NCBI GenBank assembly: GCA_036491125.1
Contig: DASXCO010000246.1
Span: 1-48,772, forward strand
Reading direction: 5' to 3'
Source: Acidimicrobiales bacterium
Lineage (GTDB): Bacteria > Actinomycetota > Acidimicrobiia > Acidimicrobiales > AC-9
DNA length: 48,772 nucleotides
The first letter of the stretch is position 1. Each line of letters starts with the position of its first letter. The translations under genes and the position numbers were made by a program. The notes beneath the pieces were generated by a model. The model saw nothing but the letters and a program-made list of their open reading frames with translations. It ran no database searches and was not told the DNA's origin. This document shows positions 1 through 7,530 of the stretch, piece by piece.

Positions 1-777
1 ATGATCCTCACCGTGGCCCGACTGCTCGCCGGGGCAATGGGCATCAGCGTGATCACGTCCAGCGGCCAGCAGGAGGCGGCCTCGGTCGTGGGCGAGGACG
101 CCGACGATGGCGTCGCCGTCCTCCGGGTGGGTCATCAGCTGCCCAGCCTGAGCCTGGCCCCGAGCTCGGTGCCGACCACCGGCCAGATCGCCATCGCCGT
201 TGGCGCCACGGACCCGGCGGGCTCACCTCCCGCAGTCACCATCGGCACCATCCGAGGAGTCAACCGGCAGGTGCGGGTGAACGACGGACCGCCGCTGCTG
301 GACGCCATCGATACCGACGCCCCGGCAGGACCGACGCCAGGCGGCGCGCTGCTCGATCAGTCCGGGAGGGTCGTTGGCATCACCACCGAGGCCACTGACG
401 ACGGTGGCGGCGCGCACTGGCTGGCGGCATCGGCCACAGTCGTCGACGACGCCGCGGACCAGCTGGTCACGACGGGCAAGGTCGTGCACGCGTGGCTCGG
501 CGTCTCCGCCGATGACCACGAGCCATCGACATCGACCGGTGGGAGCACGCCTCCGGGCGTCCAGGTCCTGGCTGTGCAGAGCAACAGCCCGGCTGCCTCG
601 GCCGGGTTGGAGCCGCAGGACATCATCGACTCGGTGGACGGTCAGCCGGTGCCGTCGATACTCGACCTGCAGGGTGCGCTGCGGCTCCATCGACCGGGGG
701 CGTCGGTCACGCTCGACGTGGTGCGCAACGGCGGGCACTGGCCGATGCACGCGACGCTCGGCTCAGCGGCGGCGTAG
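1..777 (+). CDS. HtrA-like trypsin/PDZ protein lacking the catalytic triad (5' truncated by window)
   Basis: This is the C-terminal 258 residues of an HtrA/DegP-type protein; the window starts inside the gene, so the ATG at base 1 is probably an internal Met. Residues 1-165 align by eye with the chymotrypsin-like barrel and 165-255 form a PDZ domain (GVQVLAVQSNSPAASAGL followed by DIIDSVDGQPV). All three catalytic positions look replaced. The usual TNAHVV reads TVARLL (His to Arg7), DLAVL reads GVAVL (Asp to Gly37), and GNSGGPLLD reads PTPGGALLD (Ser to Pro113). I infer a non-proteolytic, probably envelope-associated PDZ or scaffold protein. Any membrane anchor would lie upstream of the window. 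The fold call is firm; the function is not known. Confidence 0.8.
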   Translation: MILTVARLLAGAMGISVITSSGQQEAASVVGEDADDGVAVLRVGHQLPSLSLAPSSVPTTGQIAIAVGATDPAGSPPAVTIGTIRGVNRQVRVNDGPPLLDAIDTDAPAGPTPGGALLDQSGRVVGITTEATDDGGGAHWLAASATVVDDAADQLVTTGKVVHAWLGVSADDHEPSTSTGGSTPPGVQVLAVQSNSPAASAGLEPQDIIDSVDGQPVPSILDLQGALRLHRPGASVTLDVVRNGGHWPMHATLGSAAA

Positions 778-800
778 ACCGGCTCCGCCCGCATCCCGCA

Positions 801-806
801 TAGCAT
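801..806 (+). promoter_or_regulatory. Candidate -10 box (TAGCAT) of a leaderless transcript
   Basis: TAGCAT ends 7 nt before the GTG start at 814 and no Shine-Dalgarno sequence precedes that start. The same TANNNT spacing recurs before ten other genes in this window. Confidence 0.4.
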
Positions 807-813
807 TCGGCTG

Positions 814-2196
814 GTGAGCACACCCTCGCCCTTCGGCGGCGGCAACTTCTTCGAGAACCTCCTCGGCGATCTGCTCAAGATGCTCGCGACACAGGGTCCG
901 GTGCACTGGGAGCTGGCCCGCCAGGTCGCCCAGGGTGTCGCCAGTGGAGGCCAGCCCGAGGCCAACGTCGAGCCGCTCGAGCGGATACGCCTCGAAGAGC
1001 TGGTCAGGGTGGCGGACCTCCACGTAGCCGACGCCACCGGGCTCTCGACGACCGTGAGCGGCAGGGTGGTGAGCATCCAGCCGGTGACGCGATCCGAGTG
1101 GGCCTGGCACACGCTCGAGGCGTGGCGCCCCCTGCTGGACTCGTTGGCCCGCTCCCTATCGGGCGCGCCGGAGGAGCCCGGCCCTGGCGGCCGGCCCGAG
1201 GACACACCCGGCCCTGGCGGCCGGCCCGAGGACACACCCGGCCCAGGAGACCAGGGGGGATCGGCAGGCCTGGGCGGACTGGGAGGCCTGGAAGGACTGG
1301 GTGGACTGGGCGGACTGAGTGGACTGGGCGGCCCCGGCGGACCGGGCGGGCCGGAGGACCCCCACCCGATGCCCGGTTGGGATCCCGACCCCGACCAGGA
1401 CCCGTCGGGGTTCCTCGGCCAGCTGGGTCAGGTCATGGGGCCCACGCTCCTCGGCCTCCAGTTCGGCGCCATGGTCGGCCATCTGGCCGAGCGGGCCATG
1501 GGTCAGTACGACCTTCCCATCCCCCGCCCTGCTTCCGACCAGCTCATGATGGTGCCGGCGAGCATCGCCGCCTTCGCCAGCGACTGGAGCCTCCCCCTGG
1601 ACGATGTCCGGCTCTGGGTGTGCCTCAGCGAGGTGACCCACCACGCCATCCTGGGTCGGCCCCACGTCCGGGCCCGGCTGCAGGAGCTTCTCGAGGGCTA
1701 CGCCGCCGGCTTCCAGCACGACCCCAGCGCCCTCGAGGATCGACTGGCGGACATCGACCCCACCAACCCCAACTCCCTGCAGCAGGCACTGGGCGACCCG
1801 ACGGCGCTCCTGGGCGAGCTGCAGACACCCGCCCAGCGCCAGTTGCTGAGCCAGCTCGAGGCGCTGACGGCCGCCATCGAGGGCTACGTCGACCACGTCA
1901 TGGACAGCGTTGGTCATCGGCTCATCAGCTCGTACGGGTCACTCACGGAGGCACTCCGGCGGCGGCGGGTCGAGCGGGGCGAGGCCGACCGCTTCGTCGA
2001 GCGCCTGTTCGGTCTGGAGCTCGGCCAGGCACAGTTCGACCGGGGTGCCGCCTTCGTGAAGGGTGTGATCGAGAGGGGCGGTGAGCAGGCCCTGTCCCAG
2101 CTCTGGACCTCAGCCCGCAACCTCCCGACCCCCGCCGAGGTGGAGGCCCCGGGCCTCTGGCTCGAGCGCATCAGCATCCCTACCGACGACGCCTGA
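814..2196 (+). CDS. DUF2342 / zincin_2 family protein, first metal His replaced
   Basis: A 460-residue member of the DUF2342 (zincin_2, 'zinc-dependent metalloprotease') family, with a GTG start. Residues 1-115 form an N-terminal helical part and residues 119-190 are low complexity. This low-complexity part holds two copies of PGPGGRPEDT followed by a Gly-Leu-Gly-Gly-rich run and a Gly-Pro stretch. Residues 195-450 are the conserved domain. The position of the HExxH zinc motif reads SEVTH (Ser272 to His276), so the first His ligand is missing, whereas the paralogue at 24453-25511 has HEVTH. I recall that one DUF2342 subfamily generally lacks the intact motif, so this may be ancestral. Proteolytic activity is doubtful. 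It follows the HtrA-like gene by 36 nt. Confidence 0.8.
   Translation: MSTPSPFGGGNFFENLLGDLLKMLATQGPVHWELARQVAQGVASGGQPEANVEPLERIRLEELVRVADLHVADATGLSTTVSGRVVSIQPVTRSEWAWHTLEAWRPLLDSLARSLSGAPEEPGPGGRPEDTPGPGGRPEDTPGPGDQGGSAGLGGLGGLEGLGGLGGLSGLGGPGGPGGPEDPHPMPGWDPDPDQDPSGFLGQLGQVMGPTLLGLQFGAMVGHLAERAMGQYDLPIPRPASDQLMMVPASIAAFASDWSLPLDDVRLWVCLSEVTHHAILGRPHVRARLQELLEGYAAGFQHDPSALEDRLADIDPTNPNSLQQALGDPTALLGELQTPAQRQLLSQLEALTAAIEGYVDHVMDSVGHRLISSYGSLTEALRRRRVERGEADRFVERLFGLELGQAQFDRGAAFVKGVIERGGEQALSQLWTSARNLPTPAEVEAPGLWLERISIPTDDA
1177..1245 (+). repeat. 30-bp tandem repeat within the DUF2342 coding sequence
   Basis: Two exact 30-bp copies (1177-1206 and 1207-1236) plus a 9-bp partial copy, each full copy encoding PGPGGRPEDT. 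They are followed to about 1360 by imprecise 9-12 bp GGACTGGGC-like repeats encoding GLGGL motifs. The repeat is in frame and forms a flexible linker. Confidence 0.9.
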
Positions 2197-2263
2197 GCTC
2201 ACACGACGATGGTGCGGTGCTCGGCCACCCGGCCGTCGTCGACAGCCAGCCAGCCGCGGGAGA

Positions 2264-2923
2264 CTAGGCGTCGACGAGGGAATCCTCGGCGGCCCGCTCC
2301 TGGAGATGGAGATCGACCTTGCGCTTGATGCGCTGGAGGGCGTTGTCGATCGACTTGACGTGGCGTCCGAGCCGCTCGCTGATCTCCTGGTAGGACTTTC
2401 CCTCGACATATAGGCGGAGCACGTCGACTTCCAGGACCGACAGCATCTCGGCCATGGACCTGCGCATGTCCTCCATGCGCTCGCGCGAGATCGCCTGCTC
2501 GGCCGGGTCGGTGCCGTGGTCGGACCCGAGCAGCTTCTCCACCAGGCGGTCGTTGGGCTCGTCGTCGGGCCGCGTGGCCGAGATCGACACGTACTGGTTG
2601 AGGGGCTGGTGCTTGTGGCGGGTCGCTGTCTTGATGGCGGTGATCACCTGGCGGGTGATGCACAGCTCGGCGAAGGCCCGGAAGGAGGACTGCCGATCGG
2701 GACGGAAGTCCCTGGCCGCCTTGTACAGCCCGATCAACCCCTCCTGCTCGATGTCATCGGCGTCGGCGCCGACCAGGAAGTACGTGCGCGCCTTGGCCCG
2801 GGCGAAGCGCCGGTAGCGCTGGAGGAGGACGTCGAGGGCACAGCCGTCTCCGCCGTGGAATCGGGCCACGAGCTCGTCGTCAGGGCAGTCGAGGTCCGGA
2901 CGCCAGTCGATTCGAAGCGACAT
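2264..2923 (-). CDS. sigH: Sigma-70 family factor of the SigH (Spo0H) type
   Basis: A 219-residue sigma factor. Region 2 contains DDIEQEGLIGLYKAARDF (residues 57-73) and then a strongly conserved block, ELCITRQVITAIKTATR (about 86-102), followed by LNQYVSI, which is characteristic of the Bacillus Spo0H/SigH group rather than ECF factors. Region 4 has a helix-turn-helix at about 175-202 (YQEISERLGRHVKSIDNAL). In Bacillus, SigH directs early stationary-phase and sporulation genes; related factors occur in non-sporulating actinobacteria, where the role is unclear. It is a single gene preceded by a good SigA-type promoter and an AGAGG ribosome-binding site. No anti-sigma gene is adjacent. The symbol refers to this family, not to mycobacterial SigH. 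Confidence 0.88.
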   Translation of the reverse strand: MSLRIDWRPDLDCPDDELVARFHGGDGCALDVLLQRYRRFARAKARTYFLVGADADDIEQEGLIGLYKAARDFRPDRQSSFRAFAELCITRQVITAIKTATRHKHQPLNQYVSISATRPDDEPNDRLVEKLLGSDHGTDPAEQAISRERMEDMRRSMAEMLSVLEVDVLRLYVEGKSYQEISERLGRHVKSIDNALQRIKRKVDLHLQERAAEDSLVDA

Positions 2924-2985
2924 GTTCTCTACCTCTGAGGTGCTGTGACCGAGCTGCGGCGCTCGATGGTGGTGTGGACTAGTTC

Positions 2986-3014
2986 TTTTTAACCAGTCTG
3001 AGCGGCCGTGTCAA
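2986..3014 (-). promoter_or_regulatory. SigA-type promoter of the Spo0H-like sigma gene
   Basis: On the minus strand there is a perfect -35 TTGACA (3014-3009), a 17-bp spacer and a -10 TAAAAA (2991-2986). It lies about 60 nt before the ATG at 2923. It is one of the few AT-rich patches in the window and the best match to a housekeeping promoter found here. Confidence 0.7.
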
Positions 3015-3090
3015 CCGTCACACCCGCGCCCGAATCAGGACAGATGTACCCCGAGCCCCCCAGACCACACCAAAGTTTTCCGGCCGAGAA

Positions 3091-3984
3091 CTAGTACGAC
3101 AGGGCCAGGCGCTGCCGGGCCACTTCGAAGCAGGCCACGGCGCCGGCGGCGGCGACATTCAGAGAGGCGAGGGTCCCGACGCTCGGGATGGCCACGACCA
3201 GATCGCAGCGCTGGCGGGTGAGCCGGGCCAGGCCCCGGCCCTCGGATCCCAGCACCAGGGCCAGCGGCTGGTCCGCCAGGGCCAGGCCGAACAGCGAGGT
3301 CTCCGCCTTGCTGTCGAGGCCCACCGTCCAGACCCCGTGGCGCGCCAGCTCGGCCAGGCCGGCCGGGACGCTCGGGATCATGGCCATCGGGAGCCGCTCG
3401 ATCGCCCCGGCCGCGGCCTTGGCCACCGTGGGGGTGATGTGAGCGGCGCCGTGGCGGCCCAGCACCGCGCCCGTGCTTCCCGCCCCCTCGGCCGTGCGCA
3501 ACAGGGCGCCGAGGTTGTGAGGATCGGTGACCCCGTCAAGGACGACGAGGAAGGGGCTGGGGCCCCCAGCCGAGCGCCGAGACATGGCGTCGAGGTCGAC
3601 CTCCGGCAGGGCCTCGGCGTGGGCCAGCACCCCTTGCGGCACCTCCGTCCGGGACTCGGCGTCGAGACGGGACCTGTCCACCGTCCGCAGGGGCACGCCG
3701 CGCTCCGCGGCCAGGAGGCGGATCTCGGCGAGGAGCGGGGAGTCGTCCATTCCCTCGGCCAGCCACACGTCCCGCGTCCGCCTTCGCCCGGCGGCCAGCA
3801 GCTCGCGTACCGCCCGGCGGCCCTCTATCTGCTCGCCGCCCAGGCCGCGGGGCTGGCGCCGGGCCGTGTCCCGGGCTCCCGGCGGCCGCCGCTCGGTGGC
3901 TCGGCGCCCGGCAGCCGCTCCCTTCGGGGCCTGCCCGCGATGCGGTCGTCGAGACCCACCGGGGGGTCGCGGCCGACCCGTCAT
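3091..3984 (-). CDS. rlmB: 23S rRNA (guanosine-2'-O)-methyltransferase RlmB (SpoU/TrmH family)
   Basis: A 297-residue SPOUT methyltransferase that uses S-adenosylmethionine to 2'-O-methylate a guanosine in 23S rRNA. About 55 N-terminal residues are basic and low complexity. A substrate-binding domain (IEGRRAVRELLAAG) and the knotted catalytic domain follow. Visible motifs are motif 1 DPHNLGALLRTAEGAG, motif 2 LVLGSEGRGL and motif 3 IPSVGTLASLNVAAAGA. The ATG overlaps the ispF stop as ATGA (3984-3981), which fixes the start; the open frame continues upstream but overlaps ispF. It is last in the carD-ispD-ispF-rlmB operon. In mycobacteria cysS lies between ispF and this gene; here it does not. 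Confidence 0.93.
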   Translation of the reverse strand: MTGRPRPPGGSRRPHRGQAPKGAAAGRRATERRPPGARDTARRQPRGLGGEQIEGRRAVRELLAAGRRRTRDVWLAEGMDDSPLLAEIRLLAAERGVPLRTVDRSRLDAESRTEVPQGVLAHAEALPEVDLDAMSRRSAGGPSPFLVVLDGVTDPHNLGALLRTAEGAGSTGAVLGRHGAAHITPTVAKAAAGAIERLPMAMIPSVPAGLAELARHGVWTVGLDSKAETSLFGLALADQPLALVLGSEGRGLARLTRQRCDLVVAIPSVGTLASLNVAAAGAVACFEVARQRLALSY

Positions 3985-4463
3985 CGTTCGCCGCCTTCCA
4001 GGAGCATCACTGCCAGACAGGCGATCCCCTCGGCCCGCCCCAGGGACCCGAGGCCTTCCGATCGCTTGGCCTTGACGCTCACCGGCACGCCGAGGACCCC
4101 GCTCAGTCGGTCCTGGAGCCTGGTGCGGTACGGAGCCAGCATCGGCGTCTCGAGCACGACCGTGCAGTCGGCGTTCACGAGTGTCCATCCTGCGTCCTGC
4201 ACCATGCCCCTCACCCGGCCGAGGATCGCCACGCTGTCGGCGCCCGACCACGTCGGATCGGTGTCGGGGAAATGCTGGCCGATGTCCCCCATGGTCGCGG
4301 CGCCGAGCATGGCGTCGGCGAGCGCGTGGGCGACCACATCGCCGTCGCTGTGCCCGGCCAGGCCCGTCGCTCCCTCGATGGCGACGCCGCCGAGCACGAG
4401 CGGGCGACCAGGGTCGGTGCTGAACCCGTGGACGTCGAAGCCGAGGCCGACTCGACCGGTCAT
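3981..4463 (-). CDS. ispF: 2-C-methyl-D-erythritol 2,4-cyclodiphosphate synthase
   Basis: IspF converts CDP-methylerythritol 2-phosphate to methylerythritol 2,4-cyclodiphosphate with loss of CMP, in the MEP pathway to isoprenoids. The protein has 160 residues, the normal length. The metal-binding GFDVHGF (Asp10, His12), the GHSDGDVVAHALADAMLG loop and the C-terminal KAKRSEGLGSLGR nucleotide-binding motif are present; the last replaces the more common KATTTE. The ATG overlaps the ispD stop (4463-4460) and the stop overlaps the rlmB start, so translation is probably coupled. The product is a trimeric cytoplasmic enzyme. Confidence 0.97.
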   Translation of the reverse strand: MTGRVGLGFDVHGFSTDPGRPLVLGGVAIEGATGLAGHSDGDVVAHALADAMLGAATMGDIGQHFPDTDPTWSGADSVAILGRVRGMVQDAGWTLVNADCTVVLETPMLAPYRTRLQDRLSGVLGVPVSVKAKRSEGLGSLGRAEGIACLAVMLLEGGER

Positions 4464-5110
4464 GGTCGCAGGAGGGCTTCCAGCACCACGAGATCGGAGA
4501 CCTCGGTCAACTTGATGTTGCGGGGATCGCCCGGCACGACCGCGACCGTCCCTCCGGCCGCCTCGACCAGGGCGGCGTCGTCGGTGGCCTCTCCCCCGGT
4601 GCGATGGGCCGACCTCAGCCCGGCTGCCCGGAAGGCCTGCGGAGTCTGCACGGCGACCAGCTCGCTGCGGTCCAGCGTGGAGACGACCCGGCCGTCGGCG
4701 ACCTGCTTGACGGTCTCCGCGATCGGAACGCCGGGTACCGCGGCGTCGACGCCGGGGGCGAGCGCCTCCACCACCGCTCTGAACAGGTCGGCTCCCGCCA
4801 GAGGGCGGGCGGCGTCGTGGACGACGATCACCTCGGCGTCGGCGGGAACGGCGTCGAGGCCCGCTCGCACCGAGGCGGCTCGGGTCGAACCACCGGTGAC
4901 GACAACATCGGCCCCGCGGGCTTCCGTCAGAGCCCGATCAGGGACGACGAGCACGACGCCCGCGGTGACCGCGCGGGCCGCGTCCAGCGACCAGTCGATC
5001 ACCCGACGCCCGGCCAACGACTCGAACTGCTTGAGCCGTCCGAAACGGGTCGCGCTTCCCGCCGCCACGACGATCGCCCAGGCCTCAGCCCTCGTCCCCC
5101 GCTCATCCAC
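4460..5110 (-). CDS. ispD: 2-C-methyl-D-erythritol 4-phosphate cytidylyltransferase
   Basis: IspD transfers CMP from CTP to methylerythritol 4-phosphate, two steps before IspF in the MEP pathway. The 216-residue protein has the nucleotidyltransferase signature VVAAGSATRFG (about residues 14-24) with the conserved Lys in LKQFESLAGR. It also has VHDAARPL and the C-terminal NIKLTEVSDL motif. It lies 20 nt after carD and overlaps ispF by ATGA. This carD-ispD-ispF order is standard in actinobacteria and ties isoprenoid synthesis to a growth-related transcription unit. The kinase IspE is not in the window. Confidence 0.97.
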   Translation of the reverse strand: MDERGTRAEAWAIVVAAGSATRFGRLKQFESLAGRRVIDWSLDAARAVTAGVVLVVPDRALTEARGADVVVTGGSTRAASVRAGLDAVPADAEVIVVHDAARPLAGADLFRAVVEALAPGVDAAVPGVPIAETVKQVADGRVVSTLDRSELVAVQTPQAFRAAGLRSAHRTGGEATDDAALVEAAGGTVAVVPGDPRNIKLTEVSDLVVLEALLRP

Positions 5111-5130
5111 TCCTGTCGTGACCGGTGCCG

Positions 5131-5610
5131 CTAGGGCAGCGCCTCGTTCAACTTCTCCTCCGCCTCTTCTTCGCTCACGCCGATGGCGAAGGTGAGCTCG
5201 GAGACCAGGATCTGGCGGGCGCGAGTGAGCATGCGCTTCTCGCCCGCCGACAGGCCCTTGTCCTTGTCGCGGATGGACAGGTTCCGGACGACCTCGGCCA
5301 CTTGGTAGATGTCGCCGGACTTGAGCTTCTCGACGTGGTTCTTGTACCGACGAGACCAGTTTGTCGGCATCCGGGCCTCCTTCTTGCGAAGGACGGCGAA
5401 CACCTCCTCGACCTCCTCGTCGTTGATCACCTCTCGGAGACCGACCTCGTCGGTGTTGTCGGCCGGGACCATGAGGGTCAGGTCCCCGTAGGCAAGGCGG
5501 AGCACCAGGTACTCGCGGTTCTCGCCGAAAACGTCCTTTTTCTCGCGCTTTTCGATCACGGCGGCGCCGTGGTGGGGGTAGACGACTTTGTCACCGACGT
5601 CGAACGACAT
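5131..5610 (-). CDS. carD: CarD family RNA polymerase-binding regulator
   Basis: CarD binds the RNA polymerase beta subunit through an N-terminal Tudor-like domain and stabilises open complexes at promoters, including those for rRNA. The 159-residue protein starts MSFDVGDKVVYPHHGAAVI, the typical beginning of the RNA polymerase-interaction domain (residues 1-65). The helical DNA-binding domain contains NWSRRYKNHVEKLKSGD. The ATG at 5610 is chosen because the family starts there and a GGGAG ribosome-binding site precedes it; the open frame further upstream has no homology. It heads the operon with ispD, ispF and rlmB, and is divergent from a Crp/Fnr gene. Confidence 0.96.
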   Translation of the reverse strand: MSFDVGDKVVYPHHGAAVIEKREKKDVFGENREYLVLRLAYGDLTLMVPADNTDEVGLREVINDEEVEEVFAVLRKKEARMPTNWSRRYKNHVEKLKSGDIYQVAEVVRNLSIRDKDKGLSAGEKRMLTRARQILVSELTFAIGVSEEEAEEKLNEALP

Positions 5611-5647
5611 ACCACTCCCAAGAACGAGACGGCGAGGGGATTCCTCC

Positions 5648-5676
5648 AGGGTACGGGGAGGGGCGACTTTGGACAA
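5648..5676 (-). promoter_or_regulatory. Candidate carD promoter
   Basis: Minus-strand -35-like TTGTCC (5676-5671), 17-bp spacer and -10-like TACCCT (5653-5648). The predicted start site is about 30 nt before the ATG at 5610. Both boxes are imperfect; the exact spacing is the main support. Confidence 0.4.
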
Positions 5677-5687
5677 CTTTGCGGGCG

Positions 5688-5702
5688 GGGTGTTTGCCAC
5701 CC
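5688..5702. promoter_or_regulatory. Dyad in the carD/crp divergent promoter region
   Basis: GGGTG-TTTGC-CACCC is a perfect 5-bp inverted repeat. It sits just upstream of the candidate carD -35 box and about 50 bp before the Crp/Fnr ATG. It could be an operator, for example for the adjacent Crp/Fnr protein, but does not match the TGTGA-N6-TCACA consensus. Confidence 0.3.
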
Positions 5703-5735
5703 AAGGGCTACCGGCCCTCTCAGGCAGGTGCGAGG

Positions 5736-5741
5736 TACGCT
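5736..5741 (+). promoter_or_regulatory. Candidate -10 box (TACGCT) of a leaderless crp transcript
   Basis: TACGCT ends 10 nt before the ATG at 5752. The sequence between (gcggctccaa) has no Shine-Dalgarno motif. Confidence 0.35.
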
Positions 5742-5751
5742 GCGGCTCCAA

Positions 5752-6411
5752 ATGCACCAAGGCGAGTTGCTGGCCAGATCGGAGCTGTTCAGGGGACTGG
5801 GTCCCCCCGCCCTCGACCAGGTGGTAGATGCGACGCGGGCGGTCTCGCTCCAGCGCAATGACGTGGTGTTCGCTCAGGACGCCCCGGCCGAGGAGCTGTT
5901 CATCGTCCGGTCCGGACGGATCGCCATCGCGCAGCGCTCGCCCGATGGACGCCAGACCATGGTCGCCCTCATGGAGCGGGAGGATCTGTTCGGGGACATG
6001 CCCCTGTTCGACGGCCGGCCCCGCTCGGCCGAGGCCAGGGCCCTCGAGCCCTCCCACCTCGTCGGCGTGCCGTACGGGCCGATCAGGGATGTCCTGGCCC
6101 GGCAGCCGGAGCTGCTGTGGTCGGTGGTCTCCATGCTGGCCGGCCGACTGCGGGCCACCAACGCCGCGCTGGCCGACAGCGTCTTCCTCGACGTCCCCGG
6201 CCGAACGGCCAAGCGGCTCCTCGAGCTGGCCGGCCCGGCCGACGAGTTCGTCCTCCCCGTCACCCAGGAGGAGCTCGCCGGCCTCGTCGGCGCGTCACGC
6301 GAACGCGTCAACAAGGCGCTGGCGGCCTTCCTGCGGCTCGGGTGGTTGCAGCAGGCCGATCGCCACTATCGGATCGTCGACCGCGAGCAGATGACCCGCA
6401 GGGCGACCTGA
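5752..6411 (+). CDS. Crp/Fnr family transcriptional regulator
   Basis: A 219-residue regulator. An N-terminal cyclic-nucleotide-binding-type beta barrel (about residues 10-120) contains LFIVRSGRIAIAQRSPDGRQ and ALMEREDLFGDMPLFDGRPR. The latter is the phosphate-binding-cassette region but has RSAEARA where Crp has RSATVRA or RTA. A dimer helix and a C-terminal winged helix-turn-helix follow (TQEELAGLVGASRERVNKAL, about 165-185). It has no Cys cluster, so it is not an Fe-S Fnr type. The actinobacterial relative GlxR/Crp binds cAMP and regulates carbon metabolism; the ligand here is inferred. The ATG at 5752 is chosen from the family start; the frame is open further upstream. Its 3' end is 9 nt from the convergent disA stop. 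Confidence 0.9.
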   Translation: MHQGELLARSELFRGLGPPALDQVVDATRAVSLQRNDVVFAQDAPAEELFIVRSGRIAIAQRSPDGRQTMVALMEREDLFGDMPLFDGRPRSAEARALEPSHLVGVPYGPIRDVLARQPELLWSVVSMLAGRLRATNAALADSVFLDVPGRTAKRLLELAGPADEFVLPVTQEELAGLVGASRERVNKALAAFLRLGWLQQADRHYRIVDREQMTRRAT

Positions 6412-6420
6412 TCCCCTGGC

Positions 6421-7491
6421 TCAGCTGTAGCGGTCGAGGATGCTGGTCTCGGCCAACCGGGAGAGGCCGTCCTTCACGGCCCGGGCCCGGGCCCCGCCGA
6501 CCCCGCCGACCTCGTCGAGGTCCTCGACCGTGGCCCGCATGGTCTTCTGAAGCGTCGCGAAGTGGGCCACGATGCGATCGATCACGCTGTCGGGCAGGCG
6601 GGGGATCTTCGACAGCAGCCGGAAGCCGCGGGGCTCGAGGCTGGCGTCGAGCTCGACCTCGGGCGCGATCCGAAGGATGCGGGCGACGTTCTTCACGTCC
6701 ATGAGGTCCTCGCTGGGCAGGCCGGCCAGCTCCTCCATGGCTTGGTCGAGGCCTCGAGGGCGCTGCTCGCCCAGGTAGTCCTTCACCACCAGACGGCGAT
6801 CGTCGTCGACCCCGCCCATCAGCTCGTCGAGGGCAAGGAGGAGCAGACGCCCGTCATCGCCCAGCTCCACCAGGTACCCGTGCACCTCCTCGGCGATGCG
6901 GCGAACCATCTCCGCCCGCTGCAGCACGCTGGCGACGTCGCGCACGGTGACGAGGTCCTCGACCTCGAGGGTGGAAAGGGAGCTGCTGACCGTGTCGAGC
7001 CGGTTCTTGTAGCGCTCCAGGGTCTGCAGGGCCTGGTTGGCCCGGTTGATGAGCTGGGGGATCGGCTGCAGCGGGTGCTTCAGGTCATGTCGGTAGACAG
7101 CGATGATCGACATGTCCTCCGACACCGAGATAACCGGCACATCGATCGACCGCGCCACCCGCTCGGCCGTGCGGTGACGCGTCCCCGTCTCGGTGGTCGG
7201 CACGTTCGGGTTGGGAACGAGGTGCACGTTGGCCCTGGCGATGCGGCTGGCGTCGGGCGACAGGATGATCGCACCGTCCATCTTGGCCAGCTCCGACAGT
7301 CGCTGCGGCGTGAACCCGGCGTCCACGAGGAAGCCGCCGGAGCAGATGGAGAGCACCGCGGGGCCGTCCCCCACGATGATCAGCGCCCCCATGTTGGCCT
7401 GGAGGATGCGATCCAGACCCTCACGGAGCGGACGTCCAGGGGCCACCACCGCCAAGGCATCGATCATGGCCACGCTACGCCGGGCCAGCAC
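6421..7491 (-). CDS. disA: DNA integrity scanning diadenylate cyclase
   Basis: DisA makes c-di-AMP from two ATP and scans DNA for branched structures that halt synthesis. The 356-residue protein has the DAC domain at about 10-145 with the diagnostic DGA (72-74, in KMDGAIILS) and RHR (105-107, in TGTRHRTAERVA) motifs. A helical linker and a C-terminal helix-hairpin-helix region (VEDLDEVGGVGGARARAVKD) follow. The GTG at 7491 is used; an ATG at 7467 gives MIDALAVV and is possible. It lies 39 nt after radA, the usual partner, but also has its own TACGAT box 6 nt before the GTG. Confidence 0.96.
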   Translation of the reverse strand: MLARRSVAMIDALAVVAPGRPLREGLDRILQANMGALIIVGDGPAVLSICSGGFLVDAGFTPQRLSELAKMDGAIILSPDASRIARANVHLVPNPNVPTTETGTRHRTAERVARSIDVPVISVSEDMSIIAVYRHDLKHPLQPIPQLINRANQALQTLERYKNRLDTVSSSLSTLEVEDLVTVRDVASVLQRAEMVRRIAEEVHGYLVELGDDGRLLLLALDELMGGVDDDRRLVVKDYLGEQRPRGLDQAMEELAGLPSEDLMDVKNVARILRIAPEVELDASLEPRGFRLLSKIPRLPDSVIDRIVAHFATLQKTMRATVEDLDEVGGVGGARARAVKDGLSRLAETSILDRYS

Positions 7492-7497
7492 AGAGGA

Positions 7498-7503
7498 ATC
7501 GTA
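7498..7503 (-). promoter_or_regulatory. Candidate -10 box (TACGAT) for disA
   Basis: On the minus strand TACGAT ends 6 nt before the GTG start at 7491, in the radA-disA gap, suggesting a second, leaderless transcript for disA. Confidence 0.35.
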
Positions 7504-7530
7504 GCCCCGAGGTGCGGAAGCGATCGATAG

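Noticed and set aside
5125-5751. N-terminal extension of the Crp/Fnr frame
   Set aside because: Antisense to carD; the family start is at 5752.
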